Below are positions 1-8,923 of a stretch of 64,000 bases of DNA, one piece after another (position 1 is the first letter of the stretch; every line of letters begins with the position of its first letter). The DNA lies in contig OZ253444.1 in assembly GCA_965261065.1 (NCBI GenBank), positions 6,696,001 to 6,760,000 of the forward strand. The letters are read 5' to 3'. A program made the translations under genes and the position numbers. The notes below the pieces were generated by a model, which saw nothing but the letters and a program-made list of their open reading frames with translations, ran no database searches and was not told the DNA's origin. Origin of the DNA: JAKZVK01 sp965261065 (lineage in GTDB: Bacteria > Acidobacteriota > Terriglobia > Bryobacterales > UBA6623).

Positions 1-1169
1 TGTGGCGTCGGCGTGGCGATCACGTCGTGCTCGATCTCGTGCCCGTCAAACCTCACCTGCAAGCTCTCATCGCGCCACTGTTGGACCGTCACCCGTGCCC
101 CCGCCCCCACGCCCTGGTTGCGTTTCGGCTTCAACTGCAAACAACGATTCTCGAAACGCACCACCCGGTCGTTGCTCACCACGCGTTCGTACTCGCAACA
201 GAACACCCCTCGCAGCTCGGTGCCGCGGGGGAGCGCCTGGTGAAAGTCCGCTGCCGCCGCCGGCTCACAGGCGAAGCGCTCGTTGTGCTCGGCCAGGTAC
301 TCCTCGTCGAGATAACGGTTCGCCGCCTCGTACTCGACGATCCCGCGCAGCCGCATCTTCTTGATCAGGCGGTCTTGGTGCGTGCCGTGATGACGCTCCA
401 CTCGGCCCTTGGCTTGCGGCGAGGAAGCCGCCATGATCGTAATGCCGAGCTTGGCACACATGCGCCCGAACTGCGTCTCGGGCTTGATGCCTGCCAGCGC
501 TTCCCGCGACGTCGGCTGGCGCTGGTAGACGTTTTTCCAGTCGCAGTACAACGCCTTGGGAACGCCGTGTTGACGTACCCAGGCTGCGAGCAGATCGGCC
601 GCGGCCCAGGTCGTTTCCTGGTCCGAGAAACGGCACAGCGCCACACCGGTCGCGTCATCGACGAAGTTCATCAGACAGGCTTTCGGGCCGCGTTCTTCCA
701 GCCAGTGGTGGTGCGAACCGTCGAGTTGAATCAGCTCGCCGAAGTGCGCTTTGCGTTGGCGCCGGGTGCGATGCGGTTGGCGCTTGCGACGGCGGCTCCA
801 CAGACCCGCGGCGAGCATCCAGCGCCGCAGTGTTTCGCGCGGCACTTCCAGGCCGTGGTCGGCTGCCAGATGTTCCGACGCCAGCGTCGGCCCGAAGCGC
901 TCGTGCCCCTCGCCCGCATAGTTCTCGCGCACCAACTCGAGAACCTGCTGGCGTCGCTTCTGATCGGCTCGGTTCGAAGCACGGCCGACGTTACCGTGCA
1001 CCAAAGCCTTGGCCCCGCCCGCACGGTAACGCTTCTTCAGACGCTTCGCATGGCGGTAGCTGACCTCCAGCAGCTCGGCGGCTTCGGTCAACTTCAGTTC
1101 CCCTCGTTTCACTCGGCTCAGCACTTCGCCGCGCCTCAACTCCTTGGCACTCATCCATGTCCTTCCCAC
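1..1169 (-). CDS. ISNCY/IS1202-like DDE transposase, 3' end beyond window
   Basis: Transposase read leftward off the window edge. The start is GTG at 1169, or ATG at 1154 (MSAKELRRGE). Residues 1-60 form a helix-turn-helix region (LTEAAELLEVSYRHAKRLKK). The integrase core has the first catalytic Asp in QLDGSHHHW, the second in LYCDWKNVY and the Glu in AKGRVERHHG. Unlike the copy at 42735, the codon after the HHH run is TGG (Trp), so the frame stays open through the core. This is therefore the copy that could still supply active transposase, if the missing C-terminus is intact. A long open frame on the opposite strand is only its shadow. Confidence 0.85.
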   Translation of the reverse strand, partial: MGRTWMSAKELRRGEVLSRVKRGELKLTEAAELLEVSYRHAKRLKKRYRAGGAKALVHGNVGRASNRADQKRRQQVLELVRENYAGEGHERFGPTLASEHLAADHGLEVPRETLRRWMLAAGLWSRRRKRQPHRTRRQRKAHFGELIQLDGSHHHWLEERGPKACLMNFVDDATGVALCRFSDQETTWAAADLLAAWVRQHGVPKALYCDWKNVYQRQPTSREALAGIKPETQFGRMCAKLGITIMAASSPQAKGRVERHHGTHQDRLIKKMRLRGIVEYEAANRYLDEEYLAEHNERFACEPAAAADFHQALPRGTELRGVFCCEYERVVSNDRVVRFENRCLQLKPKRNQGVGAGARVTVQQWRDESLQVRFDGHEIEHDVIATPTP

Positions 1170-1250
1170 TCTCGGCTCCTCCTTCGGAGCCTCAGAGTAG
1201 GGGACATTTCTATTGGGCGCTCAAGGGGACATTATCATTGGGCTTCAACA
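1..1250 (-). mobile_element. ISNCY/IS1202-like insertion sequence, left copy (cut by window edge)
   Basis: This copy is the reverse complement of the element at 42654-44251, collinear with no indel (position x here pairs with 43904-x there). Its 5' terminus is at 1250, where similarity to the other copy stops and unrelated sequence begins. Reading inward on the minus strand the end starts TGTTGAAGCCCAATGATAAT. About 350 bp of the element, including the other inverted repeat and any target duplication, lie off the left edge. The two copies differ at scattered single bases. Confidence 0.88.
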
Positions 1251-1450
1251 ATAAGGGTCGTATATTGAACACTTTTGGGCTTCCGGGGGGCGAGGACCGC
1301 CCCTGAGTGAGGGGACCTGTGCCTCGACTGAGTTCCTCCGATCTCCCGCTCGCGGACATCGGACCGAAATAAGCCGCGAAGTAAAGCCTCTGTTGGCGCC
1401 CGTCGATCATTCCAAGCAGGATTCCCGGGCTCGATTCGCGGCCCGACAGA

Positions 1451-1558
1451 TTCCGGGCCAACACTTTCCGGGCCAACACTGTCCCGCTGAATCCTTATGA
1501 CGCCACCAAGGTTTGCTCCGGGGTTTGCTCCGGGGTTCGCTCCGGGGTCTGCTCCGAC
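1451..1558 (+). repeat. Two short tandem repeats at the start of the polymerase gene
   Basis: A 15-bp unit TTCCGGGCCAACACT occurs twice exactly (1451-1465, 1466-1480). Just inside the next gene a 12-bp unit GTTTGCTCCGGG occurs four times (1511-1558), twice exactly and twice with changes. It encodes FAPG-FAPG-FAPG-SAPT. The first array lies 17 bp upstream of the chosen ATG, so copy-number changes could alter the leader of that gene. Confidence 0.85.
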
Positions 1559-3050
1559 AACTGCGGGAGCCCGCCGCCCCCGCGCGCCCCGCGTGAGGGC
1601 CCGCGGCAATAACCGCCTCGTTGTTTTTCCGTTTTGGTTCTCGCTGCCGGCAGGCGTTTGTCTGCTCGTGACCGCGGAGGCCTTCCAAGATGACAGGGTC
1701 TCTTCGGTCTGTGCGGCGGCCGTGTTCGGCCTTTGCGCGTGGGTATGCCAGCGTGCGCTGCGCCTGGACTGGCTTTCACCGGCGATGGTCTACCTCTACG
1801 TGTTCGGCATCTTCCATCTGGGCCTAGTGGTGCCCTGGTCGCTGGGGATCAATTCGTCCGTCCCACCGAACTGGCTCGTGAAGTTTGGCGTAACCCCGGC
1901 CTTGGTTCTGGTGATCATCGCCCTACTGGCCTATCAGGCCGGCGCGTACCTGAGCGTCAGTCGTGGTGGCGCGCCCGCCGCTGGGCGCAACCCTCGGGTG
2001 CTGCGTTCCAATCCGGTACTATTCCACTTCGGGTTGATCATCGCGGCGGCCGGTTTCGGGTTGTTTGTGTGGGGCGTACGGTCGATCGGGATCCAACGAT
2101 TCCTGCAGGCCAGCTATATCGACACCTTTCGGCTCGTACGTGAACACGACCCCCGCCTTTTTGTCTCGAGCCTGACCGTCGCTCCCATCGGCCTGTATCT
2201 CGCAGCCGCGTGCGTACCCAAGAAACACGCCCGCTGGGTGATGGCGCTGACACTGTTGTGGACGCTGTTGATTCTCTTCATCGGGTTTCGCAGCTTCGCA
2301 CTCGTCGCTTTCATTACCTGTATGGCGGTGCTGAAGAAGCGGGGCTTCCATCTATCCAGGTACGTGTACGCCTTGGGCCTGGCCGCCATGCTGATCGCGA
2401 TTCCGATCGTTCGCTCTATGCGCGATTCGAGCGTGGCCAATCGCTCGGCCGCCGAAGCCATCGTTTCCGTGAAACCCCTCGCCGCGGTCGAAGAAATGGG
2501 CGGAAGCCTGGAACCTCTGGTGCACGCGATCCGGCTGATGGAGAACGAGTCCTACCGCTGGGGCCGGACGTATTGGCTGGCGCTTCAGCGGGTCGTGCCC
2601 AACTTTTCGCTGGAGTGGCAAGGCGCGACGTATATTCCGCTCGAAGACCTGCCGCCGACACACTGGGTGACGCGCCTCGCCGCACCCTGGAAATACAAAC
2701 ACTACGACGGGATCGGCTTCTCGGCGGTGGCGGAGCCGTATATTAATTTCGGCCTAGCCGGCGTGGTGGCCTATTTTCTGTTCCTGGCCATGGCCCTGGT
2801 GTGGGCGGACCGTTTCGACGCATCCCGGCCGACCCGGCTCGCGATGTGGGCCACCGTGCTCGGTCCGTTGCTGCTCACCACGCGCGGAGCGTTCTACGCC
2901 TTCTTCCGACCGGCCATCTGGGGGCTGCTGGTGATCGTCGGTTTCCGCGTAATCTCGGATTCTCTCTACTCGATGCGCCGTCCGGTTCAGACTCCGCAAG
3001 TCCGGCGAAGCCTGGAGCCGGGCTTTCACTCTGGCGACGTGGGCCGGTGA
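1497..3050 (+). CDS. Wzy-like O-antigen/oligosaccharide repeat-unit polymerase
   Basis: Integral membrane protein of 517 aa with about 10-12 hydrophobic segments. The signature late in the protein (GIGFSAVAEPYINFGLAGVVAYFL, near residues 400-425) resembles the family that joins lipid-linked repeat units of surface polysaccharide in the inner membrane. The N-terminus before the first membrane segment is low-complexity (FAPG repeats, then a basic stretch). The true start could be later, but no better ATG with a Shine-Dalgarno sequence is visible. No other glycan assembly genes adjoin it; the upstream neighbour is an IS end. A flippase or another polytopic polymer protein is an alternative. Confidence 0.6.
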   Translation: MTPPRFAPGFAPGFAPGSAPTTAGARRPRAPRVRARGNNRLVVFPFWFSLPAGVCLLVTAEAFQDDRVSSVCAAAVFGLCAWVCQRALRLDWLSPAMVYLYVFGIFHLGLVVPWSLGINSSVPPNWLVKFGVTPALVLVIIALLAYQAGAYLSVSRGGAPAAGRNPRVLRSNPVLFHFGLIIAAAGFGLFVWGVRSIGIQRFLQASYIDTFRLVREHDPRLFVSSLTVAPIGLYLAAACVPKKHARWVMALTLLWTLLILFIGFRSFALVAFITCMAVLKKRGFHLSRYVYALGLAAMLIAIPIVRSMRDSSVANRSAAEAIVSVKPLAAVEEMGGSLEPLVHAIRLMENESYRWGRTYWLALQRVVPNFSLEWQGATYIPLEDLPPTHWVTRLAAPWKYKHYDGIGFSAVAEPYINFGLAGVVAYFLFLAMALVWADRFDASRPTRLAMWATVLGPLLLTTRGAFYAFFRPAIWGLLVIVGFRVISDSLYSMRRPVQTPQVRRSLEPGFHSGDVGR

Positions 3051-3319
3051 AAGGTCGCCGGCTGCTCTCCTTGAGCATAAGGAGGCCGCGTCGACCCGCC
3101 GTCGGCCGAGGGCCACAATGTTGCGCAATTCTTCTACCAGGACTTGCAGTTCCACCACGTCGTGTGGGAGATTGCACACAACCCGTTTGCCGCCCCCGCG
3201 CTCGTGAGGCGTCCCGGGCGTTGCTGGAACATCGCCGAAGGCTTTCGGAAGCCTTGCACGAACGGACTGCGGCACCGAGCGGGTAAGCTAACGCATTCCG
3301 AGAGATGGTGGAGGAGCGC

Positions 3320-4357
3320 ATGAAACGGATCTGTATTTCCCTACTGCTGTTCGCCTCGTTAGGAACTGCCGCGGATAAGAAGATCGTCCTGCGGGCCGTC
3401 GGCGGCGGCGGCTGGGCGGCAACCGAGTCCGCCGTCGCCAAGTACCGCAAAGCCGCCGGGACCCACGCCGACGTCGTGGTCGCCAAGACCGAGGCCGATC
3501 TCAACCGAGAGATCGTGGACGCCGACGCGGTCATCGGCGGCGTCAGCAAGGAACAGTTCGCCAAGGCGAAGAAACTCAAATGGCTGCAAACCACCAGCGC
3601 CGGAGTGGAGGCCTATTCGTTTTGGCCCGAATTCCGGGACAGCGATGTGATGCTCACGAACTGTAAGGTCGTGCAAGGCCCGACCATCGGCGACCACGCC
3701 TTCGCCCTGCTGCTGGCCCTGACGCGCGGCTTGCACGTGTACATCCCCAACCGGGCGGGCGAACGGGCCTGGAAGCGCCGGGCCGACGCGCCCAAGGGCA
3801 TGACCGAGCTGGCGGACATGACGGCGGTCATCGTCGGCGTGGGCGGCATCGGCACGCAGATCGCCCAGCGCGCGCACGGGTTTGGGATGAAAGTGATCGG
3901 CGTCGATCCCAAGGACCTGCCAGTGTCGGTGTTCGTGCCGACGATCGTTCCGCCGGACCGGCTCGACGAGGTGCTGCCGAAGGCCGACGTCGTCTTTGTC
4001 TCCGCGCCGCTGACGCCGAAGAGCGAGAAGATGATCGCCGCTAAGCAGTTCGATCTAATGAAGCGCGGGGCTTACTTCGTCGCCGTCTCGCGCGGCCGGC
4101 TCTATGACAAACAGGCGCTCGTGAAAGCCCTCGACAGCCAAAAGCTCGCCGGCGCGGGCCTCGACGTGACCGACCCCGAGCCGCTGCCCAAAGACGACGC
4201 CCTCTGGCAGTTCGAGAACGTCGTCATCACGCCGCACATCGCGTCCGCGTCGCATGGCTCGAACATGCGGCGGCTGGGCGTCATTGCCGGCAACATCGGG
4301 CGCTTCGCGCGCGGCGAGCCGTTGACGCACGTGGTGGACAAGTCCAAGGGTTACTAG
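3320..4357 (+). CDS. Exported D-2-hydroxyacid dehydrogenase-like protein
   Basis: NAD-dependent 2-hydroxyacid dehydrogenase fold, 345 aa. The start at 3320 is preferred over 3305 because GGAGG lies just upstream and it gives a clean signal peptide (MKRICISLLLFASLGTA). The Rossmann motif is VGVGGIGTQ. The catalytic Arg (VAVSRGRLYD), Glu (DVTDPEPLP) and His (VITPHIASAS) of the family are all present, so it appears enzymatically complete. The odd point is location: a Sec signal would send an NAD enzyme to the periplasm, where NAD(H) is scarce. It may bind a tightly held cofactor or act on an exported metabolite. The 269 bp upstream show no gene. Confidence 0.8.
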   Translation: MKRICISLLLFASLGTAADKKIVLRAVGGGGWAATESAVAKYRKAAGTHADVVVAKTEADLNREIVDADAVIGGVSKEQFAKAKKLKWLQTTSAGVEAYSFWPEFRDSDVMLTNCKVVQGPTIGDHAFALLLALTRGLHVYIPNRAGERAWKRRADAPKGMTELADMTAVIVGVGGIGTQIAQRAHGFGMKVIGVDPKDLPVSVFVPTIVPPDRLDEVLPKADVVFVSAPLTPKSEKMIAAKQFDLMKRGAYFVAVSRGRLYDKQALVKALDSQKLAGAGLDVTDPEPLPKDDALWQFENVVITPHIASASHGSNMRRLGVIAGNIGRFARGEPLTHVVDKSKGY

Positions 4358-4429
4358 CCTGCACGTCCCCACCCCGTGGCGAGGGACCTGTGAGGCAACC
4401 GAGCCGTGACCGTGAGGGGCTGTGAAAAA

Positions 4430-6005
4430 ATGCTGGGGACAATCAGCCGCGGCCTAATCAAACCATTGGGTTGAGTGGTAGCCGGCATCCGAATCAGGTT
4501 TCACGCCACCACCGGAGTTCTCGGCGCGAATCCGCGCGAGCCCAAGAAACCGAGATGAAATGAGGAGACTCGCGGTTTCGGGAGTGCGGTACGCTCCCGA
4601 GTGACGGGCTTCGCCCCGCCCGTTCCATGACGCGGGGCGAATCCCTAAATCTCTTCTTATAACGAAAGGAACTACGAACTATGAAGAACCATAGCAAAGC
4701 CATCGAAGCCTTGTCACAACCGCAACACGAGATGATCGAACAAGGCATGAACGTCGTCGCCGGTCTGGACCTGGGTGACCAGTACTCCCACGTCTGCCTG
4801 CTCGATCTGGAAGGAAACATCGTGGAACGCGTGCGCGTGCGCACCACCGTCCAGCAGTTCGAGAAGTACTTCGGCGCGTGGGCGTCGATGCGGGTGGTGT
4901 TCGAAGCCGGCACCCACTCGCTGTGGGCCTACCGACTGCTGGAACGCCTCGGTCACGAAGCGCTGATGGCCGACACGCATCGGCTGGCGCTGATCACGCA
5001 ATCGCTGTCGAAGGGCGATGAGCGCGACGCCGCCACGTTGGGCGAGTTGGGACTGCGGATGCCCCAGATGCTCAACCCCGTGCAGCCGTGTTCGCTCGAG
5101 ACGCAACAGGATCGCACCCTGCTGCGGGCACGCGAGGGCGCGGTCGCCGCGCGCACCAAACTGATCAACTTGGTGAGGGGCACGGTGAAAAGTTTCGGCG
5201 AACGCTTGCCGAAGTCGGGCACCGAGGCCTTTGCAAAGAAGGCCGGCGCGGCGATGCCGGCGTCGCTGCGCGAGACGCTGAGCCCGTTGCTGCTGGTGAT
5301 TCAACACCTCAGCGACGAGATCCGCCGCTACGACAAAAAGATTGAGCAGTTGGGCGAAGAGAAATATCCGCAGACCCGGCGGATGCGCTCGATCCGAGGG
5401 GTTGGGCCGATCACGTCGTTGGCGTTCGTGCTGAACCTGGACAACGACGCCACGAAGTTGAAGAGCAGCCGAGCGACGGGACCGCGCATGGGGCTGCGTC
5501 CGAAGAAGCGCGACTCGGGGAAGAGCTCCCCGCAGCTGAGCATCACCAAGAGCGGCGACCCGATGCTGCGGAAGCTATTGGTGCAATGTGCGCAGTACGT
5601 GTTGGAACACCACGGCACGGACTCGGCGCTGCGGCGCTGGGGCTTGCGATTGGCGGCGCGGGGCGGCAAGGCAACGAAGCGCAAGGCGGTGGTGGCGGTG
5701 GCGCGCAAGTTAGCGATCCTGCTGCATGTGTTGTGGAAGCGCGAGGTGGACTTTGATCCGTTCTACGACAGCCAGGACCCGAAGCCGCCCGTCGAAGCGG
5801 CCCCCGTGTCGGGGTCGGGGTCCGAGCCGGCGGGATGAGTTGAGCGGCACGAAGGAAGCCGGATCAGGTCAGTAGTACGAGTTCGCAAGACGGAGGAAAG
5901 GAAGCCCCCAGCGAAGGGAACACGTCGGACACCGAGTTCGTAGCGACTGCGCGTTCCGGGCCGGCCAGCAGGACAAGGCCGCAGCTGAGAAAGCAACGCT
6001 GCTAA
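4430..6005 (+). mobile_element. IS110-family element (ends estimated)
   Basis: The transposase at 4681-5838 has about 250 bp upstream and 165 bp downstream that contain no host gene. Related words (GCCGGCATCCGAATCAGGTT at 4475 and GCCGGATCAGG at 5859) occur on both sides. IS110 elements usually lack clear terminal inverted repeats and target duplications, so the exact ends cannot be read here. Confidence 0.4.
4681..5838 (+). CDS. IS110-family transposase (DEDD)
   Basis: 385 aa. The N-terminal RuvC-like DEDD domain shows VAGLDLGDQYSH (Asp), VFEAGTHSLW (Glu) and KGDERDAATL (Asp pair). The C-terminal transposase_20 region begins at MRSIRGVGPITSLAF and contains the predicted catalytic Ser in ITKSGDPMLRK. 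The start ATG at 4681 follows a purine-rich AAAGGAAC. The frame is intact and full length for the family. It is only distantly similar to the other IS110 transposase in this window (44677-45705), so the two are separate arrivals. Confidence 0.92.
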   Translation: MKNHSKAIEALSQPQHEMIEQGMNVVAGLDLGDQYSHVCLLDLEGNIVERVRVRTTVQQFEKYFGAWASMRVVFEAGTHSLWAYRLLERLGHEALMADTHRLALITQSLSKGDERDAATLGELGLRMPQMLNPVQPCSLETQQDRTLLRAREGAVAARTKLINLVRGTVKSFGERLPKSGTEAFAKKAGAAMPASLRETLSPLLLVIQHLSDEIRRYDKKIEQLGEEKYPQTRRMRSIRGVGPITSLAFVLNLDNDATKLKSSRATGPRMGLRPKKRDSGKSSPQLSITKSGDPMLRKLLVQCAQYVLEHHGTDSALRRWGLRLAARGGKATKRKAVVAVARKLAILLHVLWKREVDFDPFYDSQDPKPPVEAAPVSGSGSEPAG

Positions 6006-6185
6006 GACTGAACTTCAAAGAGCACCGCGTCGCGGACGACGCCAAAGAGAGTGCGGATGGAAGCCAGGTCGGACGTGCCCCAGAAACTGAAGTTTCCCCG
6101 AGGCCCCTTGCCAGTTGACAAAGCGAATCTCCTCATGGAAGCCGCGGGTGGGAACCCGCTGTTCCCGCTGAGCGCAACGCGGTGG

Positions 6186-6297
6186 CATCCTACCACGGCG
6201 CCAAGCCCCGCGAAGGGGCGACTGAAAGTAGCCCACGACGCAAGTCGTGGGGAAACGCCACCAACGAATCGGGAGCCCCGGTAGGGGCGTTTGAGTC
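6186..6297 (+). repeat. Multi-hairpin dispersed repeat, copy 1
   Basis: Modular hairpins: CCCCGCGAAGGGG, then AAAGTAGCCCACGACGCAAGTCGTGGG (arms CCCACGAC/GTCGTGGG), then GAGCCCCGGTAGGGGC. The same ordered modules occur in inverse orientation at 6372-6500, and divergent versions at 13650-13760, 22030-22098 and 23412-23480. The order of hairpins is kept while stem sequences change with compensating bases. Confidence 0.7.
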
Positions 6298-6371
6298 TTA
6301 CCTGCTTCCCAAGACCCGATTGTTGTGGGCCTCGAAGGCAGGTGCCCTAACCCGGCCCCACTGACTCGGTG

Positions 6372-6500
6372 GTAGGGACGAGAACCTCAAACGCCCCTGC
6401 CGGGGCTGGAGATCGTTTCACGGCCTTGACCCACCGCTTGCGCGGTGGGCTACTTTCAAACGCCCCGTACCGGGGCTCGGTGACGTGGTAGCATGCATCC
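6372..6500 (-). repeat. Multi-hairpin dispersed repeat, copy 2 (inverted to copy 1)
   Basis: Read on the minus strand it runs GCTACCAC, GAGCCCCGGTACGGGGC, then GAAAGTAGCCCACCGCGCAAGCGGTGGG, then AGCCCCGGCAGGGGCGTTTGAGG. The central stem is CCCACCGC/GCGGTGGG where copy 1 has CCCACGAC/GTCGTGGG, so both arms have changed together. Together the two copies could form a large cruciform. Confidence 0.7.
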
Positions 6501-6730
6501 GCACTGCGCCGAGAGAAATCGCGGACTCCCGTCCGCGGTGAGGCCGCGTTGGATGGCACAGTTGTGGCGGGCCTGCGGGGCCGATTTTTTCACGGCTCCT
6601 AAGGGAGCGGTCCGGCACGAACCCCGGCGCCATCAAAGGACTCTTAGCCTGCGCCTTGCCGATGTCTTCGGGCGCGAAAATAGGCTGTCCCCAGGTGCAC
6701 CGCTGCCGTCCTTCCTGCGCCGGGAAGCCG

Positions 6731-7666
6731 CTACCCTTTGGGTCGGACCGGGCACACGAAGTCATTCGGCTTCACGGCCAACAGCGAACAGTCGAGCTTA
6801 CTGACGACCTTCTCGGCGGTGTTGCCAATCAGGAAACCGTCGAGGCCCGAGCGGGCGACAGTGCCCATCACGACCAGGTCCATCCGGCGGCGCTTGGCAA
6901 AGCGAGGTATGGCCTCACCGGGAGTGCCCTTGATGAAGTGGATTCGCTCGCGCTCGACAGACACGCCCGCCTGGGAAAGGAAGTTCTGGAGGTCCTCACG
7001 CCTCTCGGCACGTTTGGAGGTGATGTACTCTTCCAACTCGCGGCGCTGCCCCCCGGAATGCCCGCGTAGGATCCTCTCCCCGAACACACTCCAAACATGG
7101 ATCAGGTGCAACTCGCCCCGGTCCCACTCGGCCAGCGCTCGCGCCACGTTGATCACCTTGTGGTTCATCGCCGCTTGTTGCGGCTCGTCCCGCACGGGAT
7201 CGACGCATGCCAGGATAGCCTTGTGGCGGCGCGCGCCCGTCGGCTTCACCAACTCGACCGGGCAGGGGCAGTTGCGCAGCAGGTCCATGGCGGTCGAATC
7301 GACCAGATGCAGAATCCCGCCCTGATGTGCCGTCTTCATCACGAGGTCATGGCGGTTGCGCAATACTTCGCGGATGATCTCGGCGAACGGCTTGCCGAAA
7401 AGCACCTCCGTCCCTGCTTTCACTCCCTTGGCGCGCAAGGGAGCCACAAGCTTCTCGAGGACCGCCGCCTTGTGCTTGGCCAAGTTGGCTGGCAGCGCCC
7501 ACGCCGGCGGGTTCAAGCGCGCATGGAAGAGCGGCTCTTCCTCCACGACGTCCACCACCTTGAGGGCCGCGCCGGTTGCCTGGGCCAGCCGCGCGGCGCG
7601 GGTCAGCGCGGGATGCTTGTCAAAGGCAGCGTCAGCGAAGACAAGAATTCTCTTGAAGAGCTTCAT
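6731..7666 (-). CDS. Tandem-domain universal stress protein (UspE-like)
   Basis: 311 aa cytoplasmic protein with two UspA domains (about 1-145 and 150-300). The second keeps the ATP-binding pattern G-x2-G-x9-G-S/T as MGTVARSGLDGFLIGNTAEKV. The first is degenerate at that site (KTAHQGGILHLVDSTAMDLL). Its length and two-domain arrangement match UspE-type proteins, which respond to starvation and redox stress. It stands alone, convergent to nothing nearby, with repeat-rich DNA downstream. Confidence 0.85.
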   Translation of the reverse strand: MKLFKRILVFADAAFDKHPALTRAARLAQATGAALKVVDVVEEEPLFHARLNPPAWALPANLAKHKAAVLEKLVAPLRAKGVKAGTEVLFGKPFAEIIREVLRNRHDLVMKTAHQGGILHLVDSTAMDLLRNCPCPVELVKPTGARRHKAILACVDPVRDEPQQAAMNHKVINVARALAEWDRGELHLIHVWSVFGERILRGHSGGQRRELEEYITSKRAERREDLQNFLSQAGVSVERERIHFIKGTPGEAIPRFAKRRRMDLVVMGTVARSGLDGFLIGNTAEKVVSKLDCSLLAVKPNDFVCPVRPKG

Positions 7667-8043
7667 CAGCGAGACTATCCTCCACCAGACAACGCGTTCC
7701 GTATGGCAGTCGCGTCTCGGTTCGCAAGGTCGGGGCGACGCATGACGCGGTTTTCGACAACATGGCGTCTCGGCTTCGCGGAAACGCGACCGAAGGTTCG
7801 AGCTACTCTACTACCGACTCTCGCGAATCATGCTGACGGGACCCATGTTCACATGTAGGAGCACGGCATGCCGTGCCCGTCTTCCAAGATCACTATAATT
7901 TGCGAGTCTCACCAGGTTTGATCGGTAGCGATGCCCGGCCCCGCCACGCCACAAGACCGCGAAATCACTGGTACACCGTAGTCCCGGTTTTGCTTCGAGC
8001 ATCGCGCGATGAACTACTGAGCCGTTATCATAGACGGTTTGCA
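7667..8043. other. Intergenic region between divergent usp and SDR genes
   Basis: 377 bp without a supported gene. It would have to hold the promoters of both divergent genes. A GCACGGCATGCCGTGC palindrome sits at 7861-7876. Confidence 0.5.
7855..7878. repeat. Dispersed palindrome, GCACGGCATGCCGTGC type
   Basis: A perfect 16-bp palindrome (7861-7876) preceded by TAGGA. Related copies are at 10921-10945 and 58277-58299, with a degenerate one at 21924-21942. Each follows TAGG(G), suggesting one mobile or gene-converted repeat family. Confidence 0.75.
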
Positions 8044-8823
8044 ATGCCAAACTCACCCGCTTCAGACGCGCAAAGTCCCGTCGCCCCCGACCGTCCCGTA
8101 ACGATCGTTACCGGCGGCAGCCGCGGCATCGGACGGGCTATCGCCAAGGAGCTGTCAAGCACCCATCGCGTGATCGCCACCTACCGCGGCCGCGAGGACG
8201 CCGCCCGCAGCCTGCAACAGGAAACCGGCGTCGAGATCTTCCAACTCGACGTGGCCCGGCCCGAAGACCGTGAGGCACTGCTCGCTTTCTGCCGTGAACG
8301 GTTCGGGCAACTCGACTTGCTCGTCAACAACGCGGGAATGGCGCCGCGCCAACGCCTCGATCTACTCGAAGCCACCCAAGAGAGCTTCGATGAGGTGCTC
8401 AACACCAACCTCAAGGGGCCCTATTTCCTCACGCAGTCCGCTGCCCGCTGGATGCGCGAGCGCAAATCGGGACGCGTGGTGTTCATCACGTCGATCTCCG
8501 CCTATACGTCTTCGCCCAACCGCGGCGAGTATTGCGTGTCGAAGGCCGGCCTCAGCATGGCGGTGAAGCTCTTCGCCGACCGGCTGGCCCCTGACGGTAT
8601 CGGCGTCTTTGAGATCCGGCCCGGCATCATCCGCACCGACATGGTGGCGCCGGTGGTTGCCAAGTACGAAAAGCTCGCTGCCGAAGGGCTGCTGCCCCAA
8701 GGCCGGCTCGGCGAAACCGACGATGTCGCCCGCGCCGTCCGAGCCGTTGCCGACGGCCTCCTCGACTACTCCACGGGCCAGGTGCTCGACGTCGACGGTG
8801 GATTCCACCTGCGAAGGCTCTAG
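8044..8823 (+). CDS. SDR-family oxidoreductase (3-ketoacyl-ACP reductase-like)
   Basis: 259 aa classical short-chain dehydrogenase. Cofactor motif TGGSRGIG near residue 20, NNAG structural motif, and the Ser-Tyr-Lys set in ITSISAYTSSPNRGEYCVSKAG. The C-terminus carries the usual DGG (VLDVDGGFHL). The start at 8044 is chosen because the family begins 15-20 residues before the glycine motif and the upstream extension lies in intergenic repeat DNA. The substrate is unknown; resemblance to FabG-type reductases does not fix it. Confidence 0.85.
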   Translation: MPNSPASDAQSPVAPDRPVTIVTGGSRGIGRAIAKELSSTHRVIATYRGREDAARSLQQETGVEIFQLDVARPEDREALLAFCRERFGQLDLLVNNAGMAPRQRLDLLEATQESFDEVLNTNLKGPYFLTQSAARWMRERKSGRVVFITSISAYTSSPNRGEYCVSKAGLSMAVKLFADRLAPDGIGVFEIRPGIIRTDMVAPVVAKYEKLAAEGLLPQGRLGETDDVARAVRAVADGLLDYSTGQVLDVDGGFHLRRL

Positions 8824-8923
8824 CGCTAGCGCCGTCCGCGGAAGGTCTGTATTATACTGGCGTGCGAGGACACGCAAATGGCAAACCTGCCATCAGAAAC
8901 CTGGATCTACACTAGCAATCTGG

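Larger units (their letters stand above)
6006..6730. other. Intergenic stretch with dispersed repeats, no gene seen
   Basis: No convincing coding frame. It holds two inverted copies of a structured dispersed repeat (listed separately) and a short element at 6583-6612 (CACGGCTCCTAAGGGAGCGG) that is related to sequence at 63336-63370 and more weakly to 4397-4425. Confidence 0.6.

Noticed and set aside
27..1268. 413-codon open frame on the plus strand
   Set aside because: It is antisense to the ISNCY/IS1202-like transposase. The same shadow appears opposite the right copy (42576-43967), and only the transposase strand has catalytic motifs.
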